Positions 22,136-30,460 of a stretch of 39,217 nucleotides of DNA are shown in pieces. The notes under the pieces were generated by a model that worked only from the letters and a program-made list of their open reading frames with translations, searched no databases and was not told where the DNA came from. Where the stretch lies: positions 1 through 39,217 of the IMG/VR virus record IMGVR_UViG_3300045005_000291; one strand, given 5' to 3'. Positions within the stretch are counted from its first letter, which is position 1. Every line of letters begins with the position of its first letter. Origin of the DNA: a virus. Position numbers and translations under genes: made by a program.

Positions 22136-23594
22136 GGAGGCGCCCCCACAGCTTGGCAACAAAGAGGGCTCGCGCCAGGCGCGCCTGCAGACCTGTAGCA
22201 TCCATCTGCGGGTATAGCTCGGCCAGCGTGCCAAGCAGTGCGTCGGGCTGGGCGCCGCCTTCAATCCGCTCTAACAGCGGCGCCAACATCGCCTGGGCGT
22301 CGGTATTCAGGGCGTCGGCTGATAGCGCATCGAGGGCGGCGTCCAGCGCATCCTGGTCGGGTGCTTCTTCGCGCTCGGCAAACTCGGCCGCTGGTACGTC
22401 CGGTGTGGCAGCCTCGACCAGGTCGCCGTCCTGCAGCTGGTAGGCGCGTTTGAAGTAGGCTGGCGTCAGCTTGGCCCCGGCGCGCACCAGCTTCTCGTCG
22501 CGCTCGGCCAGTACCTTGTCGACTTCTTCTTGTTCCCACAGCGAAAACACCGGCCGGGCACCGTCGCCCCAGTTCAGCTCGCACACCCAGCGGATCAGGG
22601 TATTCATGGCCTCTTCGACGATGGCTTTGTCGCCGTCGCGGATGTCGCGGGTCACTTCCAGCCCGGCCTGGGCCGAGGCACGGTTGGCGGTGGCCTCGGT
22701 GGTCTGGTTTTGCCCCAGTAGCGCTATCGATACCTCGGAGCGGCAAAAGTGCAGCAGGCGCTCGTACACCTCGGCGCTGCCGGTCTTGCCGGCGGCTTCC
22801 TTGATCTCCACGCTGGCATCGTCCGGGATCACTGCCACCGCGTCCTGCACCATGGCTTCCAGGTTGTCCAGCAACAGATCGGTCTCGGCCGGCGTGGCGC
22901 TACGTGGGTGTTTGCCGATGATCCACGGCGCACCGTACTTCTCGGTGAACTGCACCCAGAACTTGAGCCCCCCCTTCTTGAAGGTGGTGGGCCAGAACAC
23001 CATGGACAGGTCGGCAAAGCCGTAGGGGTTGTCGTAGCTGGCGTCCTGGCGCGGCACCAGGAACTTGCGTGCGGGTAGCGCCTCGCCCTGCAGGCGGTTG
23101 TTTTTGGAGCGAAAGCGCAGCTGGTTGGCCGCGTCGTACACGAACCAGTCGGCCGGCTTGCCGACGATGTCGACCGGCACCACGTAGCCGCCAACCTTGC
23201 CCCACATCACCTCCATCGGCTGGTAGCCGTAGAGCACCGCGTCCAGCATCTCGGTGATGATGCGCGACAGGTCCAGGTCTGCAACGATGCTTTCGATCGA
23301 CCGGATGACGCGGCTCTTGGCCTGGTCACGGTCTACGCCCCATTCCAGCGCCTTCACCGCCGCCTTGCGACGGCGGATGCAGCCGCCTACATGGGCATCG
23401 GCACGCAGCTCGCGATAGACCTTGATGTCTTTGCCCAGCGCTTTGAGTACGCTGTCCGGGTTGGGTAGGTACATGCCCAGGGTGTGGAAGTCGATACTGC
23501 GCTCGCGGGTGGCGATCTGCTCGGACAGCGATTTGCGCGGCTCCCCGAACTGGACAAACTCGGTGGGGCTGACCCACATGCCTTTCGCTTTCAT
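22128..23594 (-). CDS. Portal protein (DUF935, Mu gp29)
   Basis: A 488-residue DUF935 portal protein forming the dodecameric DNA channel of the head. Family hallmarks include GMYLPNPDSVLKALGKDIKVY, DAHVGGCIRRRKAAVKALEW and WIIGKHPRSATPAETDLLLD. ATGA-coupled to the large terminase, overlap with MuF downstream. Confidence 0.95.
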   Translation of the reverse strand: MKAKGMWVSPTEFVQFGEPRKSLSEQIATRERSIDFHTLGMYLPNPDSVLKALGKDIKVYRELRADAHVGGCIRRRKAAVKALEWGVDRDQAKSRVIRSIESIVADLDLSRIITEMLDAVLYGYQPMEVMWGKVGGYVVPVDIVGKPADWFVYDAANQLRFRSKNNRLQGEALPARKFLVPRQDASYDNPYGFADLSMVFWPTTFKKGGLKFWVQFTEKYGAPWIIGKHPRSATPAETDLLLDNLEAMVQDAVAVIPDDASVEIKEAAGKTGSAEVYERLLHFCRSEVSIALLGQNQTTEATANRASAQAGLEVTRDIRDGDKAIVEEAMNTLIRWVCELNWGDGARPVFSLWEQEEVDKVLAERDEKLVRAGAKLTPAYFKRAYQLQDGDLVEAATPDVPAAEFAEREEAPDQDALDAALDALSADALNTDAQAMLAPLLERIEGGAQPDALLGTLAELYPQMDATGLQARLARALFVAKLWGRLHG

Positions 23595-25210
23595 TGGTAC
23601 CCCTGGGTGATTCTGGCGCCAGCGCGACGGCGGCGGGACTTCACCGTGACCGGGCCTTTGTTGATTTCGCGGCTGGCGTAATACGCCAACGCTACGGCCA
23701 CTGCAGCATCACCGTGGCGTTTGCCTTGGTCGTCTCCGGTGCTGCGGGCTTCGGGGATGCGTGGTACGCCCTTGACGATTTGTACCGCCCGCAAGTCAGC
23801 CAGCACATCGGCGTCCTTGGGCAGGCTATCCAGCGTGCCGTCCTCTAGGGCAGCTTTCACTGGCGGCATGTGTTCGCGGTACCAGGACTCGGTGAGCATC
23901 ACCTGCTGGATACGGCTGGCGCCGTAGCGCTGCATGGCGTACTCGGCCAGAAACTGGCCGTTGCCACGTGCATCGAAGGCACCGCCGGTAAAGCCCGGCA
24001 AGCGATCCAGCAGGTAAAAGCACACCTGTTCCTGCTGACGGAACGGCACATTGCGCAGCTCCAGGATAAAGGGCACACGGCGTACCAGGTTTTGCTGCTG
24101 GATCAGCGGCACGTGCACGGTAAGGTCGCCGCTGCGGCCAAAGTCTTCGCCGTTAAAGCTGATGGCATCTGTCGGTAGTGCGGCCAGTAGTGGGGCCAGA
24201 TTGGCCTCCAGCCAGTCGCGGCAATCGGCGATGCGGATGTGGTCGGGCAGCAGCTCGAAACCCGGCGGGCATGCCCAGCGCAGCACCGGGGTAGCGGCCG
24301 ACATGCGCGACTCCACCAGGGCACGGGACAGCCAGGCACCGCCGCTGTGCTTGGGAATGCAGCCGTATTCTTCCTCGGCAGACTCGGTGTTGGGCGCGTT
24401 CTTATACAGGTCGTCGCGCCATGTCTTTTCGCCTTCCGGCGACCAGGTCTGGCCGGTGACGTAGCAGATGCGCTTGTACAGGCCATCCGCGATGGCATCG
24501 TCCAGCGTGATGCGGTGGATGCTGTAATCCTTGCGGCCGGCGCGGGCGTCTTCGATGTACTGGTTGAACAGGTTCTCCACACCATTGTGTGTGCTGATCA
24601 GCCGTACCTTGTTGCCCCACATGGTCAGTGCCAGCGCGGCCTTCAGCAGCTCTTCCAGGCTGTCGTGGAAGGCCGCCTCGTCGATCACTACATCGCCCTG
24701 CAGGCCACGCAGGTTAGACGGCCGGCTGGATAGCGCCTGGATCTTGAAGCCACTTTTGGGGAAGCGGATCATGTAGGTGAGGATGTCTTCCTGCTTGCCT
24801 TCGTCCCAGAATGTCTGCTCATACACGTCGGCCTGCGCCAGCTCGTTAAACGCCTTGGCGAACAGCGCGCAGGCGGCGATGTACTCCAGCGCCATTTCCT
24901 TCTTGCTGCCGACGTAGAAGGTATTGCAGCCCTGGCGGCGGCGCGGCCGGGCCGCCTTCACCACGTTGCGGCCGGCCTCTGCCCAGGTCAGGCCGGTACG
25001 GCGCGACTTCTCCGCGAACATGATCTGGGCTTCGTCTTCGAACCAGCGCTGCTGGTACGGCAGGAATACCGGCTGATGAGCAGGGATAGCGTCGGCCACC
25101 TCTTGCGGCACCACCACGCCGGCTAGCGCCAGCTCCTCGGCCAGGTCGATCTTGCGCGGCGTGCCGACCGGCGTCAGCGTCGAGGCGGCTTGTGCAGCTT
25201 GCTTGGCCAT
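23591..25210 (-). CDS. Large terminase subunit (Mu gp28)
   Basis: A 539-residue Mu-type packaging ATPase/nuclease. The ATPase domain has a Walker A-like AEKSRRTGLTW (about residues 66-76) and a Walker B DVVIDEAAFHD (about 173-183). The nuclease domain carries acidic motifs SFNGEDFGRSGDL and GAFDARGNGQFLAEYA. It cuts and pumps phage DNA headful-wise from integrated copies. The ATG at 25210 overlaps the small-subunit stop (TGATG). Confidence 0.95.
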   Translation of the reverse strand: MAKQAAQAASTLTPVGTPRKIDLAEELALAGVVVPQEVADAIPAHQPVFLPYQQRWFEDEAQIMFAEKSRRTGLTWAEAGRNVVKAARPRRRQGCNTFYVGSKKEMALEYIAACALFAKAFNELAQADVYEQTFWDEGKQEDILTYMIRFPKSGFKIQALSSRPSNLRGLQGDVVIDEAAFHDSLEELLKAALALTMWGNKVRLISTHNGVENLFNQYIEDARAGRKDYSIHRITLDDAIADGLYKRICYVTGQTWSPEGEKTWRDDLYKNAPNTESAEEEYGCIPKHSGGAWLSRALVESRMSAATPVLRWACPPGFELLPDHIRIADCRDWLEANLAPLLAALPTDAISFNGEDFGRSGDLTVHVPLIQQQNLVRRVPFILELRNVPFRQQEQVCFYLLDRLPGFTGGAFDARGNGQFLAEYAMQRYGASRIQQVMLTESWYREHMPPVKAALEDGTLDSLPKDADVLADLRAVQIVKGVPRIPEARSTGDDQGKRHGDAAVAVALAYYASREINKGPVTVKSRRRRAGARITQGYQ

Positions 25211-25779
25211 CACGCTTTACCCAGCAAAATGCGGCGGATGCGGACTTCCATCTGCTCGCTCATACCATCTGCGCCGCGCATCTCTTCCAGCTTTTCTTCC
25301 TGCTCGGCCAGCAGCTGGGCGCGGGCCTCGCGCTCGATGCGGGCCTGCTCGTCCAGGCGGAAGCGTTTCTGGTTCACGCTGGCACGGGCCAGGGTGGCAA
25401 TGTTCTTGGCCGCACTGGATAGCAGACCGATGCGCTCGGCCGGGTCGACGTCTTCGTCACCGGCCTCCTGCAGGTTGACGATGCTCTCGAACAGCTCGGT
25501 CTGCACCAGGGCGATGACGGCCTCGGAGCGGGCGTCCTGGTCGTCGGCCGCACCCTCGGTGAGCAGGCGCGCCGCCTCGGTGCTGGCCTTGATGGCGGCG
25601 AAGCGGCGCTCGATCTTCTGGCCGTAGCGGTGGATGGCCGATTTGCTGATAGCGAAGCCCTTGTCGCGCAGCGCGGCTTCCAGCAGCTGGTAGCCACTGA
25701 AGTTACCCTCTACCAGTGACTTATCCAGCCACTCGCGTACCGGCTGGGGCAGTTGGCCGACACTGTGGCGGCGGGCCAT
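25210..25779 (-). CDS. Small terminase subunit (DUF3486, Mu gp27)
   Basis: A 189-residue DUF3486 protein starting MARRHSVGQLPQPVREWLD. The DNA-binding N-terminal part (ALRDKGFAISKSAIHRYGQK) is followed by a long helical oligomerisation region. It recognises the packaging start at one phage end. It lies just before the large subunit with a one-base overlap. Confidence 0.93.
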   Translation of the reverse strand: MARRHSVGQLPQPVREWLDKSLVEGNFSGYQLLEAALRDKGFAISKSAIHRYGQKIERRFAAIKASTEAARLLTEGAADDQDARSEAVIALVQTELFESIVNLQEAGDEDVDPAERIGLLSSAAKNIATLARASVNQKRFRLDEQARIEREARAQLLAEQEEKLEEMRGADGMSEQMEVRIRRILLGKA

Positions 25780-25780
25780 A

Positions 25781-26092
25781 TCACTGGTTCCAGTATTGCT
25801 GCGGCCGGGCAATGCCGGGCTCGCAGGCGATGGTGTACTCGGCGATGTCTACGCCGTAGCGGGTAAGCTCGCCCCACCAGCGGCCGGAGGGCTCCTTGCG
25901 CAGCCGCACCAGGTCGCGCTCGGCCAGGTAGTCCAGCTCGCGCCGGACTTCGATCGGCGTCACGTCCGGGTAGATGGATTGCATGGTCATCTGGATAGGC
26001 CCTTCGGACAGCTCTTCCGGGCGGGCGTTGTACAGCGCCAGCAGCAGGTACCAGCGCAGGCTTTCACGGCGTACTTTGGCTTGATCAATCAC
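25781..26092 (-). CDS. Winged-helix-like phage protein (Mu gp26 position)
   Basis: A 103-residue protein probably starting at GTG 26092 (VIDQAKVRRESLRWYLLLAL), overlapping the upstream stop by eight bases with AAGGGG upstream. The body (ITPIEVRRELDYLAERDLVRL and GRWWGELTRYGVDIAE) looks like a winged helix and resembles the VpaChn25_0724-type proteins found before Mu terminases. Function unknown. Confidence 0.75.
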   Translation of the reverse strand: MIDQAKVRRESLRWYLLLALYNARPEELSEGPIQMTMQSIYPDVTPIEVRRELDYLAERDLVRLRKEPSGRWWGELTRYGVDIAEYTIACEPGIARPQQYWNQ

Positions 26093-26462
26093 GGTTGGCC
26101 CCTTTGAGTTGCCAGTTTTCCAGGCGCAAGGCCACCGCATCGAGCTTGGCCTCGATCACGGTCTGGTTGCGGATATAGTCTTCGCGGCGCACGTACTGCA
26201 GCGGCAGCTCGGCTTTCCACTGCAGAAAGTCGCGGTCCAGTGCCTGCAGCCGCGTCACCACCTTCTGTTCTTCTTCGGCGTGGCGGGTGAGCGTGGCCTG
26301 CATGGCGGTGTCGGCCATCTTGCGGGCGTCTTCCAGCGCCTTGAAGCGCTCGTCCAGGCGGCGGCCTATCTGGCTGAACAGCACCTTGGCACCGCCGGCG
26401 ACAAAGCCGAAAAAAGCCAGTAGCAGCGTGAGCAGCTGCCAGAACTCTACTTGTACGGTCAT
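26085..26462 (-). CDS. Membrane-anchored coiled-coil phage protein (gp25 position)
   Basis: A 125-residue protein with an N-terminal membrane helix (about 8-30, LLTLLLAFFGFVAGGAKVLF). A long charged coiled coil follows (RRLDERFKALEDARKMADTA, EEEQKVVTRLQALDRDFLQW). It occupies the Mu gp25 (DUF2730) position between lysis genes and gp26/27. ATGA-type overlap with the spanin gene. Confidence 0.75.
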   Translation of the reverse strand: MTVQVEFWQLLTLLLAFFGFVAGGAKVLFSQIGRRLDERFKALEDARKMADTAMQATLTRHAEEEQKVVTRLQALDRDFLQWKAELPLQYVRREDYIRNQTVIEAKLDAVALRLENWQLKGANRD

Positions 26463-27061
26463 GGCTTGCTCCCGTCGTGCCAGTCCAGCAGGCGGTTCAG
26501 CTGGGTGTCGATGTCGCGGCAGCGCTGCCCGTAGTCGGTGATGTGCGCCAGGATATCGGCCGGCTGTAGCCCGGCATCAAGGGCTGCGGTGGGGTTGGCC
26601 GCATCAGCAGCGCCGGTGGCAGTGTCGGCTGCGGGCAGATCGGCGGCACCGATGGCGGCGTTGTACACGCTGACAAAGCCATGAGTGAAAACGCACTGAG
26701 GAACAGGCTGCAGCGGCGCGCCTGGCGCCGGGCGGTATTGGCTGGTGACACGGGCGATACTCCGCTTGAGGGTGGTGGTGTCCCGGGCGTGCCGGGCTTG
26801 CGCCTGCAGCAGCTGGAAGCCCAGCTGGTGGGCGGTGGCGGTCAGCTCGCGCTCTTTGGCCCGCGCTTGCGCGGTGGCGGCGGCTACCGCCGTGGCGTGG
26901 CTGCGCTGCAGCCTGGCCAGCGCGGCATCCCCCGTGGCCTGGGCTCGGCCATGCCCCAGCCAGTAGCCAACGCTACCGGCGGCCAGCGTGGTGATGGCCA
27001 CCAGGCCCAGGCTGGCCAGTGCCGTCTGCAGGCGGGTGGCGATGAAGGGGCTATCCAGCAT
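26459..27061 (-). CDS. Inner-membrane spanin (Rz-like)
   Basis: A 200-residue protein from MLDSPFIATRL. One membrane helix (about 13-35, LASLGLVAITTLAAGSVGYWL) is followed by a long helical periplasmic part with AKERELTATAHQLGFQLLQAQ, typical of i-spanins that link with Rz1 to fuse inner and outer membranes at lysis. The start overlaps the holin stop by 11 bases and has GGGGG upstream. A separate lipoprotein frame lies inside it. Confidence 0.85.
   Translation of the reverse strand: MLDSPFIATRLQTALASLGLVAITTLAAGSVGYWLGHGRAQATGDAALARLQRSHATAVAAATAQARAKERELTATAHQLGFQLLQAQARHARDTTTLKRSIARVTSQYRPAPGAPLQPVPQCVFTHGFVSVYNAAIGAADLPAADTATGAADAANPTAALDAGLQPADILAHITDYGQRCRDIDTQLNRLLDWHDGSKP
26497..26751 (-). 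CDS. Outer-membrane spanin lipoprotein (Rz1-like), embedded
   Basis: An 84-residue frame wholly inside the Rz gene. Positively charged N-terminus (RRQARRC), hydrophobic stretch, lipobox LSAC with Cys29, then a very proline-rich mature part (TTPPSVPPICPQPTLPP). This layout is that of Rz1 o-spanins, short outer-membrane lipoproteins. The nested arrangement in another frame is known from lambda and many phages. Confidence 0.85.
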   Translation of the reverse strand: MSPANTARRQARRCSLFLSAFSLMALSACTTPPSVPPICPQPTLPPALLMRPTPPQPLMPGYSRPISWRTSPTTGSAAATSTPS

Positions 27062-27284
27062 CGCTGCCCCCTGGCTGGCCGCGCTGGCTGGCGATCCAGC
27101 TGCGGGCAGCCGAGTAGCCCCCCACCATGCCCAGGTAGGCCAGCCAGATGTCGGCCCCCAGCGTGCCGCGCCAGCCTTGCTGGATGAACATGGCGGTGGC
27201 CACCGCGCAGGCCACATTGGCCCACAGCTTGCTGTGGCTGAGGCGGCCGGTGGCAGGGTTGGTAAACAGATCAGACAGTCGCAT
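27051..27284 (-). CDS. Putative holin / small phage membrane protein
   Basis: A 77-residue protein: RLSDLFTNPATGRLSHSKLW, then two hydrophobic stretches (ANVACAVATAMFIQQGW, WLAYLGMVGGYSAARSW). The pattern LFTNxxTGRLSHSKLW matches a family of small phage membrane proteins (DUF2644-like) found between endolysin and spanin. Placement implies a holin that releases the endolysin, though this family's holin activity is inferred from position. Confidence 0.75.
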   Translation of the reverse strand: MRLSDLFTNPATGRLSHSKLWANVACAVATAMFIQQGWRGTLGADIWLAYLGMVGGYSAARSWIASQRGQPGGSDAG

Positions 27285-27288
27285 CGGC

Positions 27289-27807
27289 TTAGTCCTGCAG
27301 GCTGCCAGCCAGTGGCTTCATCCCGCCCTGCAACCAGTCGGCTACATTGAAGCCGGGGCAGGTTTTGAGCCATTCCCCTGGTTCAACCGTGCCGTCGCCA
27401 TCCTTGTCTGGCGACAGGTCACGGTGGCCCACCACACGGGCCGCCGGGTACTGCGCCTTCAGCGCTTTTACCAGGCTGTGCAGTGCAGCCCACTGCGCCC
27501 GGGTAAAGCGGCTGGTGCCTACCAGACAGATGCCGATGGATTGGGCGTTGAAGCCCTGGACGTGCGCGCCGACCTCGGCAATGCCTCGGCCGGTGTGCTT
27601 GCTGCCATCGGTATCCAGCACGAAGTGGTAGCCGATGGCGGGTAGATGCGGGTTGAGCTGTGCCAGCGCAGCAGGCTGGCGTTTGAAGCCACGCTGGGCA
27701 TGCCAGCTATCGATGACCGCTGCGGTGCTTTTGGTCGGGCTACCCAGCTGCCGGCCATTGGCGCTGGCCGAGCAGTGGATAACGATGCAGTTGATGGTGC
27801 GGGACAT
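27289..27807 (-). CDS. Endolysin, N-acetylmuramoyl-L-alanine amidase
   Basis: A 172-residue Amidase_2 (T7 lysozyme-like) protein from MSRTINCIVIHCSA. It cuts the amide bond between muramic acid and the peptide stem. Zinc ligands are likely His11, the His of VVGHRDLSPD and the Cys of KTCPGF; IGYHFVLDTDG and a DKDGDGTVEPGEW loop are family features. AGGAGGGG lies directly before this ATG. Heads the lysis cassette. Confidence 0.94.
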   Translation of the reverse strand: MSRTINCIVIHCSASANGRQLGSPTKSTAAVIDSWHAQRGFKRQPAALAQLNPHLPAIGYHFVLDTDGSKHTGRGIAEVGAHVQGFNAQSIGICLVGTSRFTRAQWAALHSLVKALKAQYPAARVVGHRDLSPDKDGDGTVEPGEWLKTCPGFNVADWLQGGMKPLAGSLQD

Positions 27808-27820
27808 GATCCCCTCCTGA

Positions 27821-27879
27821 CGCGAACATGCCGCCATTGTCGGCGGCATGTTGGGGAGGGGCTTTTAATGGGGTTTAAT
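27821..27879 (-). promoter_or_regulatory. Late promoter-like element A with hairpin leader (lysis cassette)
   Basis: On the + strand the element reads GGGCTTTTAA, six bases, TTAA (dyad 27865-27878). An 11-base-pair hairpin AACATGCCGCC / GGCGGCATGTT (27825-27852) lies between it and the endolysin start. Same layout and sequence as the element before protease I; about three quarters of 59 bases are identical with no gaps. The position is that of Mu's Plys. Confidence 0.65.
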
Positions 27880-27901
27880 GTTGGTAGTTAAAAAAACGCT
27901 T

Positions 27902-29179
27902 TTAAAACTTTATCTTCGCTATTCCAGCCATGCCTTGAAGCTTTTTCTTAAATTTCTCTGGAAGCCATTTCACTACTGTCCAGGCTAGCACGTCGTATGT
28001 CAGCATTGGTAACGCGCAGTAAATACCCCAAAGGAGTGATTCAATTAATAATTCACGTGAGACCGAGAAATGCAAGAGCATCCCAGTGGTAACAGCTAGT
28101 GCTAGCGCAACAAGTAGATCTACAACCCTGATCAAACGCTCTTGATGCCTATATCGTTTGTCAAGTTGTTTGTAGCTAGCACTAAACCTGTCAGCGACAG
28201 AGTGATGCTTGCCTTTAATTTGTTGCCACTGCTGGTCAATCTCCTGCTGCACTGCATGTAGGGTATGGCGCTGATTTCTAACTAGCAAGGTCATTAAGAC
28301 GGCGAACACTAGAACTCCCAGCCAAATTAGAAGATTTTTACTGGACCAGGCGGCTTTATCTTCCATTTGGCCACCAGCCAAAACCAAAGCAGCAGGAACA
28401 GCTAGCAACTGATTCTGAATATCCGAGAAGACTTTGTTTAGTTTGGTTGTTGCATCTAACTTTTCCTTTTCTACTTCGGCTTTAACCTTTTGGAACGAGA
28501 ATTCGGAAACATAAAGCTGATAACTGGCCTGCACCTTCTCTAAGAATTCACTAAATTGTGATAATAATTCAGAGAATGGAACCCGACTTCGGCCTGTGAA
28601 CATTTCTAGTAAAACCGTTTTGATGATTGTCTTCTTTTGTTCCTTATGTGTTTTTGATTCAGTGAATTCAGATTGAAATTCGGAAATTCCCGTTAGGGTA
28701 CAGAGATTTTCAGAGTTGTATTCTGGGGCAAATTCGATTTTTTCCTTCTGAAGGAAGATCAATGTTTTTGCACTGCCAATGCCACCTTGGTGGTCAGCGG
28801 TTTTTTCTAGAAGCGAGTACAATTTTGTTGCGGCAATGTAGCGCTCAACGGGCTCTGGGGGTGAAACTGAATCATTCTTGTGCTGATAATCACAGTCTGC
28901 CAAGTAAAAGCGAGGTGGCGGTGTAATTCGCCGACTTGGCGCCTCTAGCAGTGCGGACAAGGATATGAAAAAATCTATAGGGAGGTGGAACTCCAAAAAT
29001 CTGAGATTCTTGTTTGCTGCAATCAGCAGATCACAAGAGTCGAGGCGCGCCTCAACCGCCTCGAAATCAATTTCATCAGAGACAGTCCCACTAAGTTGCC
29101 CAGACGCGACTTCACGATTCGGCATGCTTTTATATAGCAGAATCGTGAGATCAAGCGGGTCGTCAGGTAGCAGGTTCAT
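27902..29179 (-). CDS. Multi-pass membrane protein paired with NdpA (cargo unit gene 2)
   Basis: A 425-residue protein not recognised by family. Residues 1-185 look soluble, about 190-260 are helical (LLSQFSEFLEKVQASYQLYV, VEKEKLDATTKLNKVFSDI), and three membrane segments follow near 283-303, 350-370 and 378-402. The C-terminus is basic. It overlaps the NdpA-like gene by 17 bases, so the two are co-translated. Base composition is strongly AT-rich relative to the phage core, indicating recent or separate acquisition. A membrane effector coupled to a nucleoid-associated sensor is one plausible reading; no function is established. Confidence 0.7.
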   Translation of the reverse strand: MNLLPDDPLDLTILLYKSMPNREVASGQLSGTVSDEIDFEAVEARLDSCDLLIAANKNLRFLEFHLPIDFFISLSALLEAPSRRITPPPRFYLADCDYQHKNDSVSPPEPVERYIAATKLYSLLEKTADHQGGIGSAKTLIFLQKEKIEFAPEYNSENLCTLTGISEFQSEFTESKTHKEQKKTIIKTVLLEMFTGRSRVPFSELLSQFSEFLEKVQASYQLYVSEFSFQKVKAEVEKEKLDATTKLNKVFSDIQNQLLAVPAALVLAGGQMEDKAAWSSKNLLIWLGVLVFAVLMTLLVRNQRHTLHAVQQEIDQQWQQIKGKHHSVADRFSASYKQLDKRYRHQERLIRVVDLLVALALAVTTGMLLHFSVSRELLIESLLWGIYCALPMLTYDVLAWTVVKWLPEKFKKKLQGMAGIAKIKF

Positions 29180-30200
29180 CTTTTTTTGCTTTGTGCGTCT
29201 TTATCTCTTTGATTAGTTCTTCCGGCAGGTCTGAGATGACCAAGCTGTTACTGGTCTCATCATAGTCAACACGCCCATCCATCAGGTCCTGAACATCAAA
29301 GCTCACTTTCACAGAGCCGAACTGACGACTGATCCGCTTGAACCGGACATAGGTCTCTTTATGGGGCTTGAATGTTTCGCTGACTTCGTAGCCGTTTTCC
29401 CGTACGAAACCTACAAACGCATCAGGCTGTTGATCATTGACCACTGCGGAAAGTGCAGTCAGGTTGACTGGCTCCTCTGCTTTCGTTTTGGCTTCGCAGT
29501 ACTCGTAGACACGTCGCCGTGCCTCACGCTTTTGCTCTGTTGTCCAGTCTTGCGAGAGACAGTAGGCTTCGACAGCATCGCGCATCTGCTGGGTATTATG
29601 CTTGGATTCGTTGTATTCGGTACAGCCCAAAGCCTTGCGGAAGTACAGGGTAACGTCTTCGCCACCGCTACGCTTTTTGATGAAAGATAGATAGGGCTGC
29701 TGATTTCTCTGCCACCTACCCAGGTCGATACGTGCAGCTTCGTGCAGATGATCAACATCAAAAGTCAATGTATCCAGAAGCTCAAGCGTCGTCTGATTGA
29801 TACCTGTGCCTGCCTTAAGCTTCAACATCACTACTAGCAACCAGTCTTGTCCTTGATTGATATAGCGAAGGAACAATGCATACCCGCCAGTCGCAAAAAA
29901 TGCGCTACTCATCTCCTTGGCAATCAAGTCAGTAGTTGACTCAGTAAAACCAATAAAGTCAGTGCCATTTACAGCATAGTTGCGTAGTAGTACGGGGAAA
30001 GGATACAAAATTTCATTAGCATCAAAGGTGCCGTATCCGCTGATGGACTTTGCATAAATCTTGAGAACATTCTCGGCTGTTTTCTGAAGCCGGTCATCAA
30101 TAGCTAGGCGTGTCTTTCTAGGGGTAACAGACACTGAATCGGCACCAGTCGTTTTTTCTTCCTTGGAAATCTTATGAAGAATAGCTTCTTGGATTTGCAT
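29163..30200 (-). CDS. NdpA/YejK-type nucleoid-associated protein (NA37 family)
   Basis: A 345-residue member of the 37-kDa nucleoid-associated family (YejK/NdpA, about 335 residues in E. coli). Visible family features: ATGGYALFLRYINQGQDWLL, LKLKAGTGINQTTLELLDTL, DVDHLHEAARIDLGRW, PYLSFIKKRSGG, YFRKALGCTEYNESKHNT and the C-terminal SFDVQDLMDGRVDYDE. Known relatives bind DNA, but their exact role is unclear. As a prophage cargo gene with a linked membrane protein it may sense invading or replicating DNA. AT-rich compared with neighbours. No strong ribosome site is seen before 30200. Confidence 0.9.
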   Translation of the reverse strand: MQIQEAILHKISKEEKTTGADSVSVTPRKTRLAIDDRLQKTAENVLKIYAKSISGYGTFDANEILYPFPVLLRNYAVNGTDFIGFTESTTDLIAKEMSSAFFATGGYALFLRYINQGQDWLLVVMLKLKAGTGINQTTLELLDTLTFDVDHLHEAARIDLGRWQRNQQPYLSFIKKRSGGEDVTLYFRKALGCTEYNESKHNTQQMRDAVEAYCLSQDWTTEQKREARRRVYEYCEAKTKAEEPVNLTALSAVVNDQQPDAFVGFVRENGYEVSETFKPHKETYVRFKRISRQFGSVKVSFDVQDLMDGRVDYDETSNSLVISDLPEELIKEIKTHKAKKDEPAT

Positions 30201-30276
30201 GTAATTTGCTCTACGTTATTTCAATTTCAGGTGAGTGCTCAGCAAGCGGCGTCACCGTTGGGTGTGCTCTGTATCG

Positions 30277-30303
30277 GGGCAAGTATCGCGTTGATACCTG
30301 CCC
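30277..30303. promoter_or_regulatory. Imperfect inverted repeat in the NdpA upstream spacer
   Basis: GGGCA-A-GTATC GCGTT GATAC-C-TGCCC: two five-base-pair arms around one mismatch, in the 260-base gene-free stretch 30201-30460. An additional GTATC stands at 30271-30275. It could be a terminator for the repressor transcript or an operator for the NdpA unit; there is no T-run. The rest of the 30201-30460 spacer shows no convincing gene. Confidence 0.4.
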
Positions 30304-30460
30304 GTAGCCAGAGTGGCATGGTGACCTTTGTTGTGCTGATGCCGCTGCAATGAGGCCTGCAGCCGCGTGTCATGGCTGCATGTTAATACCATATTGCATA
30401 GTCGCATAGCATTGCCTGCCTGACGGGATGCACGCCATGTGGTATTGGCTGGCGATGCGC

